A program made the position numbers and the translations under genes. A DNA stretch of 64,000 bases, from contig NZ_JAOTIK010000001.1 of the NCBI RefSeq assembly GCF_030116705.1, forward strand, positions 5,918,501 to 5,982,500, read 5' to 3'. Origin of the DNA: Streptomyces sp. ML-6 (GTDB taxonomy: Bacteria > Actinomycetota > Actinomycetes > Streptomycetales > Streptomycetaceae). This document shows positions 22,435 through 31,520 of this stretch, piece by piece. The first letter of the stretch is position 1. Each line of letters opens with the position of its first letter. The notes below the pieces were generated by a model that saw only the letters and a list, made by a program, of their open reading frames with translations, searched no databases and had not been told where the DNA came from.

Positions 22435-22752
22435 GCCGGTCCCACCGACCGCACGGCCTCCGCGGGCCGCACCGGGCCCATCAGTCACCTGGGCTGCACG
22501 GGTCCTACGGGCCGCACCGGCCTCATCGGTCCCGTCGGCCCCACCGGCTTCGCCCGTCCCATCGGCCGCACCGGCCCGATGACGTCCCCGAGGGGGCGCC
22601 CGCTTCCCGGCGGGCGCCCCCTCGGGCGTGGCCCGGCTCCCCGGCCGGACGACGCCCATCCCTCCAAGGGCCCAGCGCGCGGCCCCTGGAAGGGCTTTGC
22701 CCGCACTCCTCCCTTAACGTCGCTTCCAACGGCTGTCGGCAGAGGAGCGCGC
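22435..22752. other. Intergenic region between ffh and ftsH
   Basis: The first half (about 22441-22580) is a degenerate low-complexity repeat of ACCGG/ATCGG-type blocks spaced about nine bases apart. It is followed by the terminator at 22587-22626, then the TCCCTTAACGTC 12-mer at 22710-22721 (a possible -10, TAACGT) and an AGAGGAG ribosome-binding site before ftsH. Confidence 0.5.
22587..22626 (+). terminator. Strong hairpin terminator after ffh
   Basis: A perfect 17-bp GC-rich inverted repeat (22587-22603 with 22610-22626) with a six-base TTCCCG loop, the strongest hairpin noticed in the window. Confidence 0.85.
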
Positions 22753-24663
22753 GTGACCAATTCCGTACCTCCCCGCGACCGAACCGACCAGCCCTGGCGA
22801 TCCGAGGGCGCGCCGCCGCCCCCGCAGCCCGGCCGGAAGATGCCGGGAGGCTGGGGCGGACTGCTGCTGACCGCGCTCGCCGTCTACCTGATCACCAATC
22901 TGGTGCTGTCCTTCTTCAACGGGGAGGAGCAGCGGACGATCGCGTACACGGAGTTCAGCAAGCAGGTCACCGCAGGCAACGTCGCCAAGATCTACTCCAA
23001 GGGCGACGCCATCCAGGGGCAGCTCAAGAAGGAGACGAAGGCCCCGGGGACCGACGAGAAGTACACCAAGTTCGTCACCCAGCGGCCGGCCTTCGCCGAC
23101 GACGACCTCTGGGCCGAACTGGTCAAGGACGACGTCACCGTCACCGCCGAACCGGTCGTCCAGCAGCGTAGCTTCCTCGCCAACCTGCTGATCTCGCTCG
23201 CGCCCATGCTGCTGCTCGTCCTGCTCTGGGTGTTCATCGCCCGGCGGATGGCCCGGGGCATGGGCGGGATGGGCGGCCTCGGACGCAAGACCCCGCCCAA
23301 GCCCGTCGAACTGGAGGGCGCCAGGCGCACCACCTTCGAGGACGTGGCCGGGATCGACGAGGTCGAGGGCGAACTCAACGACGTCGTGGACTTCCTGAAG
23401 AACCCGCAGGCGTACCGGAGGATGGGCGCCCGGATGCCCGGCGGCGTGCTGCTCGCGGGGCCGCCCGGCACCGGCAAGACGCTGCTGGCGCGGGCCGTCG
23501 CCGGGGAGGCCGGGGTGCCGTTCTTCTCCGCGTCGGCCTCCGAGTTCATCGAGATGATCGTCGGCGTCGGCGCGAGCCGGGTGCGGGAACTCTTCGCGGA
23601 GGCCCGCAAGGTCGCCCCCGCCATCGTCTTCATCGACGAGATCGACACCATCGGCCGGGCCCGCGGCGGCGGCTCCGGCATGGGCGGCCACGACGAGCGC
23701 GAGCAGACGCTCAACCAGATCCTCACCGAGATGGACGGCTTCTCCGGTTCGGAGGGCGTCGTCGTGCTCGCCGCCACCAACCGCGCCGACGTCCTCGACC
23801 CCGCCCTCACCCGGCCCGGCCGCTTCGACCGGATCGTCCAGGTCAGCCCGCCGGACCGGAACGGCCGGGAGGCGATCCTGGAGATCCACACCCGGCAGAT
23901 CCCGCTGGCCGCCGACGTGGACCTCGCCCAGGTCGCCGCCACCACCCCCGGCATGACCGGCGCCGACCTCGCCAACCTGGCCAACGAGGCCGCGCTGCTC
24001 GCGGTCAAGCGCCGGCAGAACGAGGTCGGCGGGTCCGACTTCTCCAACGCCCTGGAGAAGGTCCAGCTGGGGGCGGAACGCTCACTGGTCATGTCCGACG
24101 AGGAACGCCGCAGGACCGCGTACCACGAGAGCGGGCACGCGCTGCTCGGCATGCTCCAGCCGGGTGCCGACCCGGTCCGCAAGGTCACCATCGTGCCGCG
24201 CGGCCGGGCCCTGGGGGTCACCCTCTCGACGCCGGACGCCGACAAGTACGCGTACACCGAGGAGTATCTGCGCGGCCGCGTCATCGGGGCGCTCGGCGGC
24301 ATGGCGGCCGAGCAGGTGGTCTTCGGAGTGATCACCACCGGTGCGGAGAGCGACCTGGAACAGGTCACCAACCTGGCCCGGGGCATGGTCGGCCGCTGGG
24401 GCATGAGCCCCAGGGTGGGCAGGCTGACGGCGATCCCCGGCGACGCCCAGCAGGCGTACGGGCTGTCGGCGGCCCCCGCCACGCTCGACGCGGTGGACGA
24501 CGAGATGCGGCGCATCGTCGACGAGTGCTACGAGGCGGCCTGCCGGCTCCTGCGCGAGAACCGGGAACGGCTGGACGCGCTGGCCGCGGCGCTGCTGGAG
24601 AAGGAGACGCTGGAGGAGGCCGAGGCGTACCGGGCGGCGGGCATCCCCCGCCTCGCCAAGTAG
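22753..24663 (+). CDS. ftsH: ATP-dependent membrane zinc protease FtsH
   Basis: A 636-residue AAA+ protease that degrades misassembled membrane and short-lived soluble proteins. Two transmembrane helices (about 34-52 and 140-165) flank an extracytoplasmic domain. The AAA domain has Walker A GPPGTGKT (about 236-243), Walker [12 protein letters not shown], the pore-loop [16 protein letters not shown] region and the second region of homology [20 protein letters not shown]. The peptidase domain carries HESGH (about 458-462), and the third zinc ligand region [13 protein letters not shown]. Streptomyces has more than one ftsH; this is the copy near ffh, not the one beside hpt/folE. The GTG at 22753 has AGAGGAG upstream. 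Confidence 0.95.
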   Translation: MTNSVPPRDRTDQPWRSEGAPPPPQPGRKMPGGWGGLLLTALAVYLITNLVLSFFNGEEQRTIAYTEFSKQVTAGNVAKIYSKGDAIQGQLKKETKAPGTDEKYTKFVTQRPAFADDDLWAELVKDDVTVTAEPVVQQRSFLANLLISLAPMLLLVLLWVFIARRMARGMGGMGGLGRKTPPKPVELEGARRTTFEDVAGIDEVEGELNDVVDFLKNPQAYRRMGARMPGGVLLAGPPGTGKTLLARAVAGEAGVPFFSASASEFIEMIVGVGASRVRELFAEARKVAPAIVFIDEIDTIGRARGGGSGMGGHDEREQTLNQILTEMDGFSGSEGVVVLAATNRADVLDPALTRPGRFDRIVQVSPPDRNGREAILEIHTRQIPLAADVDLAQVAATTPGMTGADLANLANEAALLAVKRRQNEVGGSDFSNALEKVQLGAERSLVMSDEERRRTAYHESGHALLGMLQPGADPVRKVTIVPRGRALGVTLSTPDADKYAYTEEYLRGRVIGALGGMAAEQVVFGVITTGAESDLEQVTNLARGMVGRWGMSPRVGRLTAIPGDAQQAYGLSAAPATLDAVDDEMRRIVDECYEAACRLLRENRERLDALAAALLEKETLEEAEAYRAAGIPRLAK

Positions 24664-24680
24664 CGGCCCCCGCCCCGGCG

Positions 24681-24752
24681 ATGCGCACGGGGCGGCTTGC
24701 ATCACGTGGTGCGCACGGGGCGGCTTGCATGACGTGGTGCGCACGGGGCGGC
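24681..24752. repeat. 28-bp tandem repeat, about 2.6 copies
   Basis: Units at 24681-24708 and 24709-24736 are near identical (core GCGCACGGGGCGGCTTGCAT), and a third partial copy begins at 24737. The array fills the short space between the converging stops of ftsH and the methyltransferase gene. Confidence 0.8.
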
Positions 24753-24756
24753 GCGC

Positions 24757-25617
24757 TCAGATGGTGCACACGAGGTAGCGGAAGACGTTCGGCAGCCAGA
24801 CCGTCCCGTCCCGCCTCCGGTGCGGACGGAGGGCCTTCGCCACCTCCCGCTCCACCCGGGACCGGTCCGTCACCCGTGCCGCCGCGTCGAAGAGCCGGGT
24901 GGATAGCAGCCCCCGCACCGCGCTGTCCAGGTCCGCGTACCCGAACGGGCACGCCACCCGGCCCGAGCCGTCGGGATGCAGACCGGCCCGGAACGCCACG
25001 TCCTCCAGGTCGTCCCGCCCCGCCGTCCGCCAGCCGCCCGCCCGGGATGCCCGGCCCCCGTCCGCCAGCCGCGCGGCCACCCGCAGCACGGGGGCCGCCG
25101 CGCACCGCTCCGGAGGCCCCCACCCGGTCAGCACCACGACGGCGCCCCGCCCGGCCAGCGGCACCGCGGACCGCAGCGCGGCCACCAGCCCCTCGCCGTC
25201 GTCGAACGAGCAGCCGATCGGGGTGAAGGCGGTGAGCAGGTTGTACGTCGCCCCGTCGGGCGGCGGGGCCGCGGCCGGACCGCCCTCCAGGAACCGCGGC
25301 CCCCCGGCCGGGGAACCGGAGCCGTCACCGGCCCCGCGCGGCAGCCGGGCCCGGGCGAGCGCCAGCCGTTCGGAATCGGTGTCCACCCCGGTGACCCGCG
25401 CGCCCCGGCCGGCGGCCATCAGCGGCGCGAGACCGGAGCCGCAGTCCAGGGAGAGCAGCCGGGTACCGGGCCCCACCTCCAGCCGCTCGTACACCGCTTC
25501 GTACAGCGGTGCCAGCATCCGCTCCTGGATCTCGGCCCAGTCCCGGGCCCGGCTTTCGGGGGCCGTCCGGGTGAGCGTCCGCGGGTGGCCGTGGTGCCGG
25601 ACGAGCGTAGGTGTCAT
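24757..25617 (-). CDS. Class I SAM-dependent methyltransferase
   Basis: A 286-residue protein with a Rossmann-type methyltransferase core. Motif I is LLSLDCGSGLAPLMAAGRGA (about 54-73), followed by VTGVDTDSERLALAR (motif II, with the ribose-binding acidic residue). The segment YNLLTAFTPIGCSFDD and VVVLTGWGPPERC fit motifs IV and V. The usual Gly-rich loop reads DCGSG, a slight variation. The substrate is unknown; a related gene lies at this point in other Streptomyces. It converges on ftsH across a 28-bp repeat. A long gene-free stretch lies upstream. Confidence 0.82.
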   Translation of the reverse strand: MTPTLVRHHGHPRTLTRTAPESRARDWAEIQERMLAPLYEAVYERLEVGPGTRLLSLDCGSGLAPLMAAGRGARVTGVDTDSERLALARARLPRGAGDGSGSPAGGPRFLEGGPAAAPPPDGATYNLLTAFTPIGCSFDDGEGLVAALRSAVPLAGRGAVVVLTGWGPPERCAAAPVLRVAARLADGGRASRAGGWRTAGRDDLEDVAFRAGLHPDGSGRVACPFGYADLDSAVRGLLSTRLFDAAARVTDRSRVEREVAKALRPHRRRDGTVWLPNVFRYLVCTI

Positions 25618-26194
25618 GGAAGCGCCCCAATCCGCCGAGAAGTCGGTCGTGTCCGATCGGTCGTCCCCGAGTGGATGCCGCCGTGCACGGGTGTGCCCGC
25701 TTCCCCGGGTGCGGGAGTGCGGTGCGGCGGCCGTCGTGCCCGGGGAGCCGCGGGCGGGAACCGCCTGCCGCGGTGGTGCGCCCCGGGGACCGGAGGGGAG
25801 CCCGTGTCGAACGGGCGGGCGCCGGACGCCCGTCCCCCGCTCCTCGCCCCAGTCTCACCCGACACGTCCGGGCGGGCACGTCGAGCGCCGTGCGCCGGGG
25901 CGGGGGGCGGTGCCCGATTCGGACCATGCGCCCGGTAGGGTCGCTCCGGCGGCCCGTGTCCACCGACGCCCCACCCGTCCCGGGGAGCGTGCGGTGCCCC
26001 GGTGCGCGGCGGTCGCCCACGCGTCCGGACGTACGCGTCACTACGTACCACCTTGGTGCGAGCTGTGCGGCTTCTCCGCAGATCGGCGCACCCGCCCTCG
26101 TCGGGACGCATGAACGGCAACTGACTGGTACGTGCAAATTATTTGGGATGGCCCGGAATCGGAACACCGGGGCACTCGTGCTCGTTGTCACGAC
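25618..26194. other. Gene-free stretch between methyltransferase and SprT-like gene
   Basis: This 577-base stretch has open frames on both strands, but they are Pro/Arg/Gly-rich translations with no domain and no ribosome-binding site, so I call no gene. The right end holds a likely promoter at 26121-26149. Confidence 0.5.
26121..26149 (+). promoter_or_regulatory. Probable promoter of the SprT-like gene
   Basis: CTGACT (26121-26126) and TGGGAT (26144-26149) are separated by 17 bases and lie in a locally AT-rich patch (CAAATTATTT). Both hexamers are close to the vegetative consensus (TTGACA, TAGGAT). The gene start is 45 bases downstream. Confidence 0.45.
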
Positions 26195-26788
26195 GTGAGC
26201 ACGACACCACCTGTACTTGCCGCAGAGCTGGCGCAGGCGTGGGCCGACATTCAGCGGTACCACCCCGAGCTGCCGGATCTGGCCGCGCCCGAGTCCCTGA
26301 TCGGAGAGTCCTCGTCCGCCTGCGGCGCCGAGCTCTCCTTCGAACGACTGCTCCACGAAGCAGTCCACGGCATCGCCGCCGCCCGAGGTGTACGCGACAC
26401 CTCCCGCGCCGGCCGCTACCACAACCGCAGATTCCTCGCGATCGCCGAGGAGTTGGGCCTGGACCACGCCGAGGAGCCGCATCCCAGCAGCGGTTTCTCA
26501 CTGGTCACGCTCAACCCCGAGGCCAAGCGCCGGTACCGGCCGACGATCGAGCGGCTGCAGCGCGCCCTCAAGGCGCACACGGTCGCCACCGCCGCCGACA
26601 CCAAGCGCTCCTTCCGGGGGCCGGCCGCCCGGCACGGCTCCTCCGGCGGCGGCGTCCGCGTCAAGGCCGTCTGCGACTGCGGACGCAACGTGCGCGTCGT
26701 CCCGTCGGTCCTGGCACAGGCGCCGATCGTCTGCGGAGGATGCGGAAAGCCGTTCCGCATCCCGGAAGCGGCGGTCGCGGTGGGGTGA
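26195..26788 (+). CDS. SprT-like zinc protein (HEAVH plus zinc ribbon)
   Basis: A 197-residue protein with an HExxH motif (HEAVH, residues 54-58) on a predicted helix, followed by GVRDTSRAGRYHNRRFLAIA, where the conserved His may be the third zinc ligand as in SprT/Spartan-like domains. A C-terminal zinc ribbon of four cysteines (CDCGRNVRV ... CGGCGKPF) ends the protein. SprT-like proteins include DNA-protein crosslink proteases, but many bacterial members are uncharacterised, so protease activity is inferred from the motif only. The GTG at 26195 gives the compact form; an upstream in-frame ATG at 26132 overlaps the likely promoter. It is upstream of rpsP on the same strand. Confidence 0.75.
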   Translation: MSTTPPVLAAELAQAWADIQRYHPELPDLAAPESLIGESSSACGAELSFERLLHEAVHGIAAARGVRDTSRAGRYHNRRFLAIAEELGLDHAEEPHPSSGFSLVTLNPEAKRRYRPTIERLQRALKAHTVATAADTKRSFRGPAARHGSSGGGVRVKAVCDCGRNVRVVPSVLAQAPIVCGGCGKPFRIPEAAVAVG

Positions 26789-26945
26789 CCCGATGTGGTG
26801 TGGCACAATGGCTAGCTGTACTCGACAGTCGCACAGGACCCCTCTCTCCTCCGGCTGACGCGTCCATCGGGCACCCGAGTACCGCAACCCCACGTGGCAT
26901 CTTCGTTGTGCCCAACCACGTCATAGACCAGGAGACACCACTCCC

Positions 26946-27386
26946 GTGGCAGTCAAGATCAAGCTGAAGCGTCTGGGCAAGATCCGTTCGCCTCACTACC
27001 GCATCGTCGTCGCCGACTCCCGTACCCGCCGTGACGGCCGGGCCATCGAGGAGATCGGCCTGTACCACCCGGTGCAGAACCCCTCGCGCATCGAGGTCAA
27101 CTCGGAGCGTGCGCAGTACTGGCTGTCCGTCGGCGCCCAGCCGACCGAGCCGGTTCTCGCGATCCTGAAGCTCACCGGTGACTGGCAGGCCCACAAGGGT
27201 CTTCCGGCCCCCGCGCCGCTGCTGCAGCCGGAGCCCAAGGCGGACAAGCGCGCCCTGTTCGAGGCCCTGACCAAGGACGGCGAAGAGTCCAAGGGCGAGG
27301 CCATCACGCAGAAGGCGAAGAAGTCCGACAAGAAGGCGGACGAGGCTGCTGACGCGGCTGCTTCCGCCGAGTCGACCGAGGCCTGA
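26946..27386 (+). CDS. rpsP: 30S ribosomal protein bS16
   Basis: A 146-residue bS16. The core ([39 protein letters not shown]) is followed by an Ala/Lys/Glu-rich tail of about 55 residues that is typical of actinobacteria. It heads the ribosome-maturation operon rpsP-khpA-rimM-trmD-rplS. The leader of 157 bases begins with TGTGGCACAATGGCTAGCTG (26799-26818), probably part of the promoter, though the exact hexamers are unclear. The GTG start is preceded by AGGAGA. Confidence 0.97.
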   Translation: MAVKIKLKRLGKIRSPHYRIVVADSRTRRDGRAIEEIGLYHPVQNPSRIEVNSERAQYWLSVGAQPTEPVLAILKLTGDWQAHKGLPAPAPLLQPEPKADKRALFEALTKDGEESKGEAITQKAKKSDKKADEAADAAASAESTEA

Positions 27387-27388
27387 GC

Positions 27389-27628
27389 ATGCTCGAGGAG
27401 GCTCTCGAGCACCTCGTGAAGGGCATCGTCGACAACCCCGACGATGTGCAGGTCGCCTCGCGCAACCTGCGCCGCGGCCGCGTGCTGGAGGTCCGGGTCC
27501 ACCCCGACGACCTCGGTAAGGTGATCGGTCGCAACGGCCGCACCGCGCGTGCGCTGCGTACCGTCGTGGGCGCCATCGGCGGCCGCGGCATCCGCGTCGA
27601 CCTCGTCGATGTGGACCAGGTTCGCTGA
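27389..27628 (+). CDS. khpA: KH-domain RNA-binding protein KhpA
   Basis: A 79-residue single-KH-domain protein. The KH signature is GKVIGRNGRTARALRTVVGA, with the GxxG loop as IGRNG. In other bacteria KhpA pairs with KhpB/Jag and binds many RNAs, influencing cell division and sRNA function. It starts two bases after the rpsP stop, so the two are co-translated, the standard order in Gram-positive genomes. Confidence 0.95.
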   Translation: MLEEALEHLVKGIVDNPDDVQVASRNLRRGRVLEVRVHPDDLGKVIGRNGRTARALRTVVGAIGGRGIRVDLVDVDQVR

Positions 27629-27645
27629 CAGAGTTGAACACCGGC

Positions 27646-27682
27646 ACGGGCCGGGGAGGGCCATCGGCCCGCCCCGGCCCGT
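27646..27682 (+). terminator. Nested hairpin between khpA and rimM
   Basis: An 11-bp stem (27646-27656 with 27672-27682) encloses a second 5-bp stem (27658-27662 with 27666-27670). Placed inside an operon, it is more likely an attenuator or RNA-processing site than a full terminator. Confidence 0.65.
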
Positions 27683-27707
27683 CGTCGTATGACAGGAGAG
27701 ACACAAG

Positions 27708-28292
27708 GTGCAGTTGGTAGTCGCGCGGATCGGCCGTGCCCACGGCATCAAGGGCGAGGTCACCGTCGAGGTCCGTACGGACGAGCCGGAACTGCGGCTC
27801 GCGCCCGGAGCCGTGCTCGCCACCGAACCGGCCGGGGCCGGACCGCTGACGATCGAGACCGGGCGGGTGCACAGCGGACGGCTGCTGCTGCGCTTCGAGG
27901 GCGTGCGCGACCGTACGGCTGCCGAGGCCCTGCGCAACACGCTGCTGATCGCCGAGGTCGACCCGGACGAACTCCCCGAGGACCCCGAGGAGTTCTACGA
28001 CCACCAGCTCATGGACCTCGACGTGGTCCTGGCCGACGGCACCCTCGTCGGCCGGATCTCCGAGATCACGCATCTGCCGTCCCAGGACCTCTTCATCGTC
28101 GAGCGGCCGGACGGCAGCGAGGTGATGATCCCGTTCGTCGAGGAGATCGTCACCGAGATCGACCTGGAGGAGCAGCGCGCGGTGATCGTCCCGCCGCCGG
28201 GGCTGATCGACGAGAGCCAGGCCGTGATCGCCTCCTCGCGCGGCGAGGACGAAGCGGGCGACGGAGAGCCCGGCCCGGGGAAGGACGCCTGA
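27708..28292 (+). CDS. rimM: 16S rRNA processing protein RimM
   Basis: A 194-residue 30S maturation factor that binds uS19 during assembly of the 30S head. The N-terminal RimM domain begins [20 protein letters not shown] and the C-terminal PRC-barrel shows [32 protein letters not shown] and [13 protein letters not shown] short acidic tail follows. The GTG at 27708 has GGAGAG upstream. Its stop shares a base with the trmD start (TGATG). Confidence 0.95.
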   Translation: MQLVVARIGRAHGIKGEVTVEVRTDEPELRLAPGAVLATEPAGAGPLTIETGRVHSGRLLLRFEGVRDRTAAEALRNTLLIAEVDPDELPEDPEEFYDHQLMDLDVVLADGTLVGRISEITHLPSQDLFIVERPDGSEVMIPFVEEIVTEIDLEEQRAVIVPPPGLIDESQAVIASSRGEDEAGDGEPGPGKDA

Positions 28293-29113
28293 TGCGCCTC
28301 GACGTCGTCACGATCTTCCCGGAGTACCTGGAACCGCTGAACGTCTCGCTCGTCGGCAAGGCCCGCGCGCGCGGCCGGCTCGACGTCCACGTGCACGACC
28401 TGCGCCACTGGACCCACGACCGGCACCACACGGTCGACGACACCCCGTACGGCGGCGGTCCGGGCATGGTCATGAAGACCGAGCCGTGGGGCGAGGCGCT
28501 GGACGACGTCCTGGGGGGCGGGTACGAGACCGGGGCGCACTCCCCGGTGCTGGTGGTGCCCACGCCCAGCGGCCGCCCGTTCACCCAGGAACTCGCCGTC
28601 GAACTCTCCGAACAGCCGTGGCTGATCTTCACGCCGGCCCGCTACGAGGGCATCGACCGGCGGGTGATGGACGAGTACGCGACCCGGATGCCGGTCGTCG
28701 AGGTCTCCATCGGCGACTACGTGCTGGCCGGCGGGGAAGCCGCGGTCCTGGTGATCACGGAGGCGGTGGCCCGGCTGCTGCCCGGCGTGCTCGGCAACGC
28801 GGAATCGCACCGGGACGACTCCTTCGCCCCCGGCGCGATGGCCAATCTGCTGGAGGGCCCCGTGTACACCAAGCCGCCGGTGTGGCGCGGCAGGGAGATC
28901 CCCGAGGTGCTGCTCAGCGGCCACCACGGGAAGATCGCCCGCTGGCGGCGGGACGAGGCGTTCCGCCGCACCGCCCTCAACCGGCCCGACCTGATCGAGC
29001 GCTGCGACGCCGCGGGGTTCGACAAGAAGGACCGCGAGATGCTCTCCATCCTCGGCTGGGCACCGGAACCCGACGGCCGATTTTGGCGCAGGCCCGGAGC
29101 CGTGGAAGAATAG
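28292..29113 (+). CDS. trmD: tRNA (guanine-37-N1)-methyltransferase TrmD
   Basis: A 273-residue SPOUT methyltransferase that makes m1G37 in tRNAs and prevents +1 frameshifting. Signatures are RLDVVTIFPEYLEPL at the start, DDTPYGGGPGMVMK, the knot segments PARYEGIDRRV and EVSIGDYVLAGGEAAVLV, and a C-terminal DNA/tRNA-binding domain with YTKPPVWRGREIPEVLLSG and HHGKIARWRRDEA. The start codon overlaps the rimM stop by one base. A 165-base gap with only weak hairpins separates it from rplS. Confidence 0.96.
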   Translation: MRLDVVTIFPEYLEPLNVSLVGKARARGRLDVHVHDLRHWTHDRHHTVDDTPYGGGPGMVMKTEPWGEALDDVLGGGYETGAHSPVLVVPTPSGRPFTQELAVELSEQPWLIFTPARYEGIDRRVMDEYATRMPVVEVSIGDYVLAGGEAAVLVITEAVARLLPGVLGNAESHRDDSFAPGAMANLLEGPVYTKPPVWRGREIPEVLLSGHHGKIARWRRDEAFRRTALNRPDLIERCDAAGFDKKDREMLSILGWAPEPDGRFWRRPGAVEE

Positions 29114-29278
29114 GCCGCTGCTGTCCGTCCGGCGCGCGCCCCTGCCACAGGGGGAAAGCGGCTGATCCGGTTCCCCGCCCGCGGGGGACGGCCCGACGCC
29201 CGCCCGACGCGGTCAGCACCTCCATTCATCACGATCTCCCGTCGATGACCTGTGGCATCGGCGAAGAAAGCGGACAAC

Positions 29279-29629
29279 ATGGCTTCCCTGCTCGATGACG
29301 TCAACGCCGCGTCGCTGCGCACCGACATCCCGGCGTTCCGCCCCGGTGACACCGTCAACGTCCACGTCCGAGTGATCGAGGGCAACCGCTCCCGTATCCA
29401 GCAGTTCAAGGGCGTCGTCATCCGCCGCCAGGGCGCGGGCGTCAGCGAGACCTTCACGGTCCGCAAGGTCTCCTTCAGCGTCGGCGTCGAGCGCACCTTC
29501 CCGGTGCACAGCCCGATCTTCGAGAAGATCGAGCTCGTCACCCGCGGTGACGTCCGCCGCGCCAAGCTGTACTACCTCCGTGAGCTGCGCGGCAAGGCCG
29601 CGAAGATCAAGGAGAAGCGCGACAACTGA
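29279..29629 (+). CDS. rplS: 50S ribosomal protein bL19
   Basis: A 116-residue bL19, the usual length. Core motifs are [40 protein letters not shown], and the C-terminal signature [20 protein letters not shown]. The ATG at 29279 is preferred over an in-frame GTG at 29252 because it gives the conserved [13 protein letters not shown] start. It ends the ribosome operon and is followed by the signal peptidases 45 bases later. Confidence 0.97.
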   Translation: MASLLDDVNAASLRTDIPAFRPGDTVNVHVRVIEGNRSRIQQFKGVVIRRQGAGVSETFTVRKVSFSVGVERTFPVHSPIFEKIELVTRGDVRRAKLYYLRELRGKAAKIKEKRDN

Positions 29630-29674
29630 GCTGACTCCCTGGTCCACAGGTCCGCCGGATAGGCTCTGGCCTCG

Positions 29675-30445
29675 ATGGACACGGAAACAAAGCCCTCGGA
29701 GCGCGACCCCGCCTGCGAACCCGACCCGGGTACGGAGGAGCGGTCGCGCTCCTTGCGTGTTCCGGGCGGGCCGGGTGGCTGGATGACATGGCGGCGGACC
29801 GCCGTGCTCGGGGCCCTCTGCACGGGGTTTGTGCTGCTTCTCAGCCACTTCGTGGTGCAGCCCTTCCTGATCCCGAGCGGCTCGATGGAGCCCACGCTGC
29901 GGATCGGGGACCGGGTGCTGGTGAACAAACTGGCGTACCGTTTCGGCGCGGTGCCGCACCGCGGTGACGTGGTGGTCTTCGACGGCACGGGGTCCTTCGT
30001 GCAGGAGGCCCCGCAGGAGAATCCCGTCGCCGGCGTGGCGCACTCGGTGGCCTCGTCCCTGGGGCTGGTGCAGTCAGCCGAGACCGACTACGTGAAGCGG
30101 GTGGTGGGGGTGGGCGGCGACCGGGTGGTGTGCTGCGACAGCCGGGGCAGGCTCGAGGTGAACGGCCGGGCGGTCGCCGAGGACTACCTGTACCCGGGGG
30201 ACATCCCCTCCCGGGCCCCCTTCGACATCGTCGTCCCCGACGGCACGCTGTGGATGATGGGCGACCACCGGAGCAATTCCCGCGACTCGCGCGACCATCT
30301 GGGGGAGCCGGGCGGTGGCATGGTCCCCGTGGACATGGTGATCGGCCGGGTGGACTGGATCGGCTGGCCGCCGAGCCGGCTGGGTTCGCTGCCGGACAGT
30401 GCCGCCTTCGGCGCCGTACGCGCGCCGGGCAGGGGCCATGGGTAA
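29675..30445 (+). CDS. sipW: Type I signal peptidase SipW
   Basis: First of four signal peptidases, 256 residues. An N-terminal membrane helix (about 43-63) precedes the catalytic Ser70 in PSGSMEPT and Lys141 in YVKRVVGVGGD; GDHRSNSRDSR is the conserved box E. It cleaves Sec and Tat signal peptides at the outer membrane face. Unlike sipY and sipZ it lacks a hydrophobic C-terminal anchor. A Cys pair (RVVCCDSRG) follows the lysine region. It overlaps sipX by eight bases. The symbols sipW-Z follow the S. lividans/coelicolor order. Confidence 0.92.
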   Translation: MDTETKPSERDPACEPDPGTEERSRSLRVPGGPGGWMTWRRTAVLGALCTGFVLLLSHFVVQPFLIPSGSMEPTLRIGDRVLVNKLAYRFGAVPHRGDVVVFDGTGSFVQEAPQENPVAGVAHSVASSLGLVQSAETDYVKRVVGVGGDRVVCCDSRGRLEVNGRAVAEDYLYPGDIPSRAPFDIVVPDGTLWMMGDHRSNSRDSRDHLGEPGGGMVPVDMVIGRVDWIGWPPSRLGSLPDSAAFGAVRAPGRGHG

Positions 30446-31520
30446 CCGCGGCCGCGACCGGGGCGGCCCCGAACCCGACGCCGGAACACCGCCGGCGGAC
30501 GGCGACGGGCCGAGGACCGCGCGCTCCCTGCCCACCAGGGCGGAGCGGCGCAAGCTGGCCCGCCGGGTCAAGCGACGGCGGCGCAGGTCGGCCCTGCGCG
30601 AGATACCGCTGCTCGTCACCGTGGCGCTGCTGATCGCGCTGGTGCTCAAGACCTTCCTGGTGCAGGCGTTCGTGATCCCTTCGGGATCGATGGAGCAGAC
30701 CATCCGGATCGGCGACCGGGTGCTGGTGGACAAACTGACGCCCTGGTTCGGCTCCCGGCCCCAGCGCGGCGACGTCGTGGTCTTCAAGGACCCGGGCGAC
30801 TGGCTGCTGCAGGAGAACGCCGACAAGGGAGACCCGCCCGTCGTCGTCAAACAGGTGAAACAGGCACTGACCTTTGTCGGCCTGCTGCCCTCCGACGACG
30901 AGCAGGACCTGATCAAACGGGTGATCGCGGTGGGCGGCGACACGGTGAAGTGCTGCGGCGAGGACGGCCGGATCAGTGTCAACGGCGTACCGTTGGACGA
31001 GCCCTATCTGCATCCCGGCAACCAGCCCTCCCTCATCAAATTCGAAGTAAAGGTTCCGCCCGGCCGGATCTTCGTGATGGGCGACCACCGGTCCGATTCG
31101 GCCGATTCGCGCTACCACCTGGACGAGCCCGGACACGGCACGGTCTCCGAGGACGAGGTCGTGGGGCGGGCCGTGGTGATCGCCTGGCCCTTCTCCCACT
31201 GGCGGAGACTGGAGAGACCGGACGCATTCGGCTCGATCCCGGACGCGCGCGCCGGGACGGCCGCCGCGTCGGGCCCGTCGCATAGTGTGTCGTCCCGGAA
31301 TCTCAATGGAATGATCCCTCTCCCGACCCCTGCGGAACTCCCGCTCGTTATGGGAGTGGTGGGCCTGCACCGGCTGGGTCGCGGGCGGTGGCACGGAGTA
31401 AGGAGTGGATGTGGGGGATTTGGCGGTCGGCGCACGATCCGGACACGACGAACCCGAGGACCGGTCGGGCAATACGGACAATGTCGAGTCCGCCGGAGCG
31501 GCGGACCGCGCGCAGAGTGA
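30438..31520 (+). CDS. sipX: Type I signal peptidase SipX
   Basis: The second signal peptidase, 360 residues, the longest of the four. A very basic cytoplasmic head (about residues 32-53) leads to a membrane helix (about 55-75), catalytic Ser84 in PSGSMEQT and Lys160 in DLIKRVIAVGGD; GDHRSDSADSRYH is box E. After the catalytic domain comes a tail of about 110 residues that is not clearly transmembrane (LPLVMGVVGLHR is short) and is Arg/Gly-rich at the end. Its last 110 bases overlap the sipY start in another frame. The true end could be earlier if sequence error is present, but the frame is open. Confidence 0.88.
   Translation: MGNRGRDRGGPEPDAGTPPADGDGPRTARSLPTRAERRKLARRVKRRRRRSALREIPLLVTVALLIALVLKTFLVQAFVIPSGSMEQTIRIGDRVLVDKLTPWFGSRPQRGDVVVFKDPGDWLLQENADKGDPPVVVKQVKQALTFVGLLPSDDEQDLIKRVIAVGGDTVKCCGEDGRISVNGVPLDEPYLHPGNQPSLIKFEVKVPPGRIFVMGDHRSDSADSRYHLDEPGHGTVSEDEVVGRAVVIAWPFSHWRRLERPDAFGSIPDARAGTAAASGPSHSVSSRNLNGMIPLPTPAELPLVMGVVGLHRLGRGRWHGVRSGCGGFGGRRTIRTRRTRGPVGQYGQCRVRRSGGPRAE

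Noticed and set aside
22441..22580. A collagen-like Gly-Pro-X reading on the minus strand after ffh
   Set aside because: No ribosome-binding site, no stop-delimited gene of sensible length, and it lies next to a terminator. It is better seen as low-complexity intergenic repeat.
24681..24752. Short direct repeats considered as a CRISPR array
   Set aside because: The units are tandem without spacers and no cas gene is present in the window.
25614..26120. A 168-codon minus-strand frame in the gap before the SprT-like gene
   Set aside because: Its translation is Arg/Pro/Gly-rich without hydrophobic core or domain, as expected for chance frames in GC-rich DNA.
26799..26822. A tRNA-like or promoter element before rpsP
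   Set aside because: No cloverleaf can be drawn. Promoter hexamers with correct spacing could not be settled, so it is only mentioned with rpsP.
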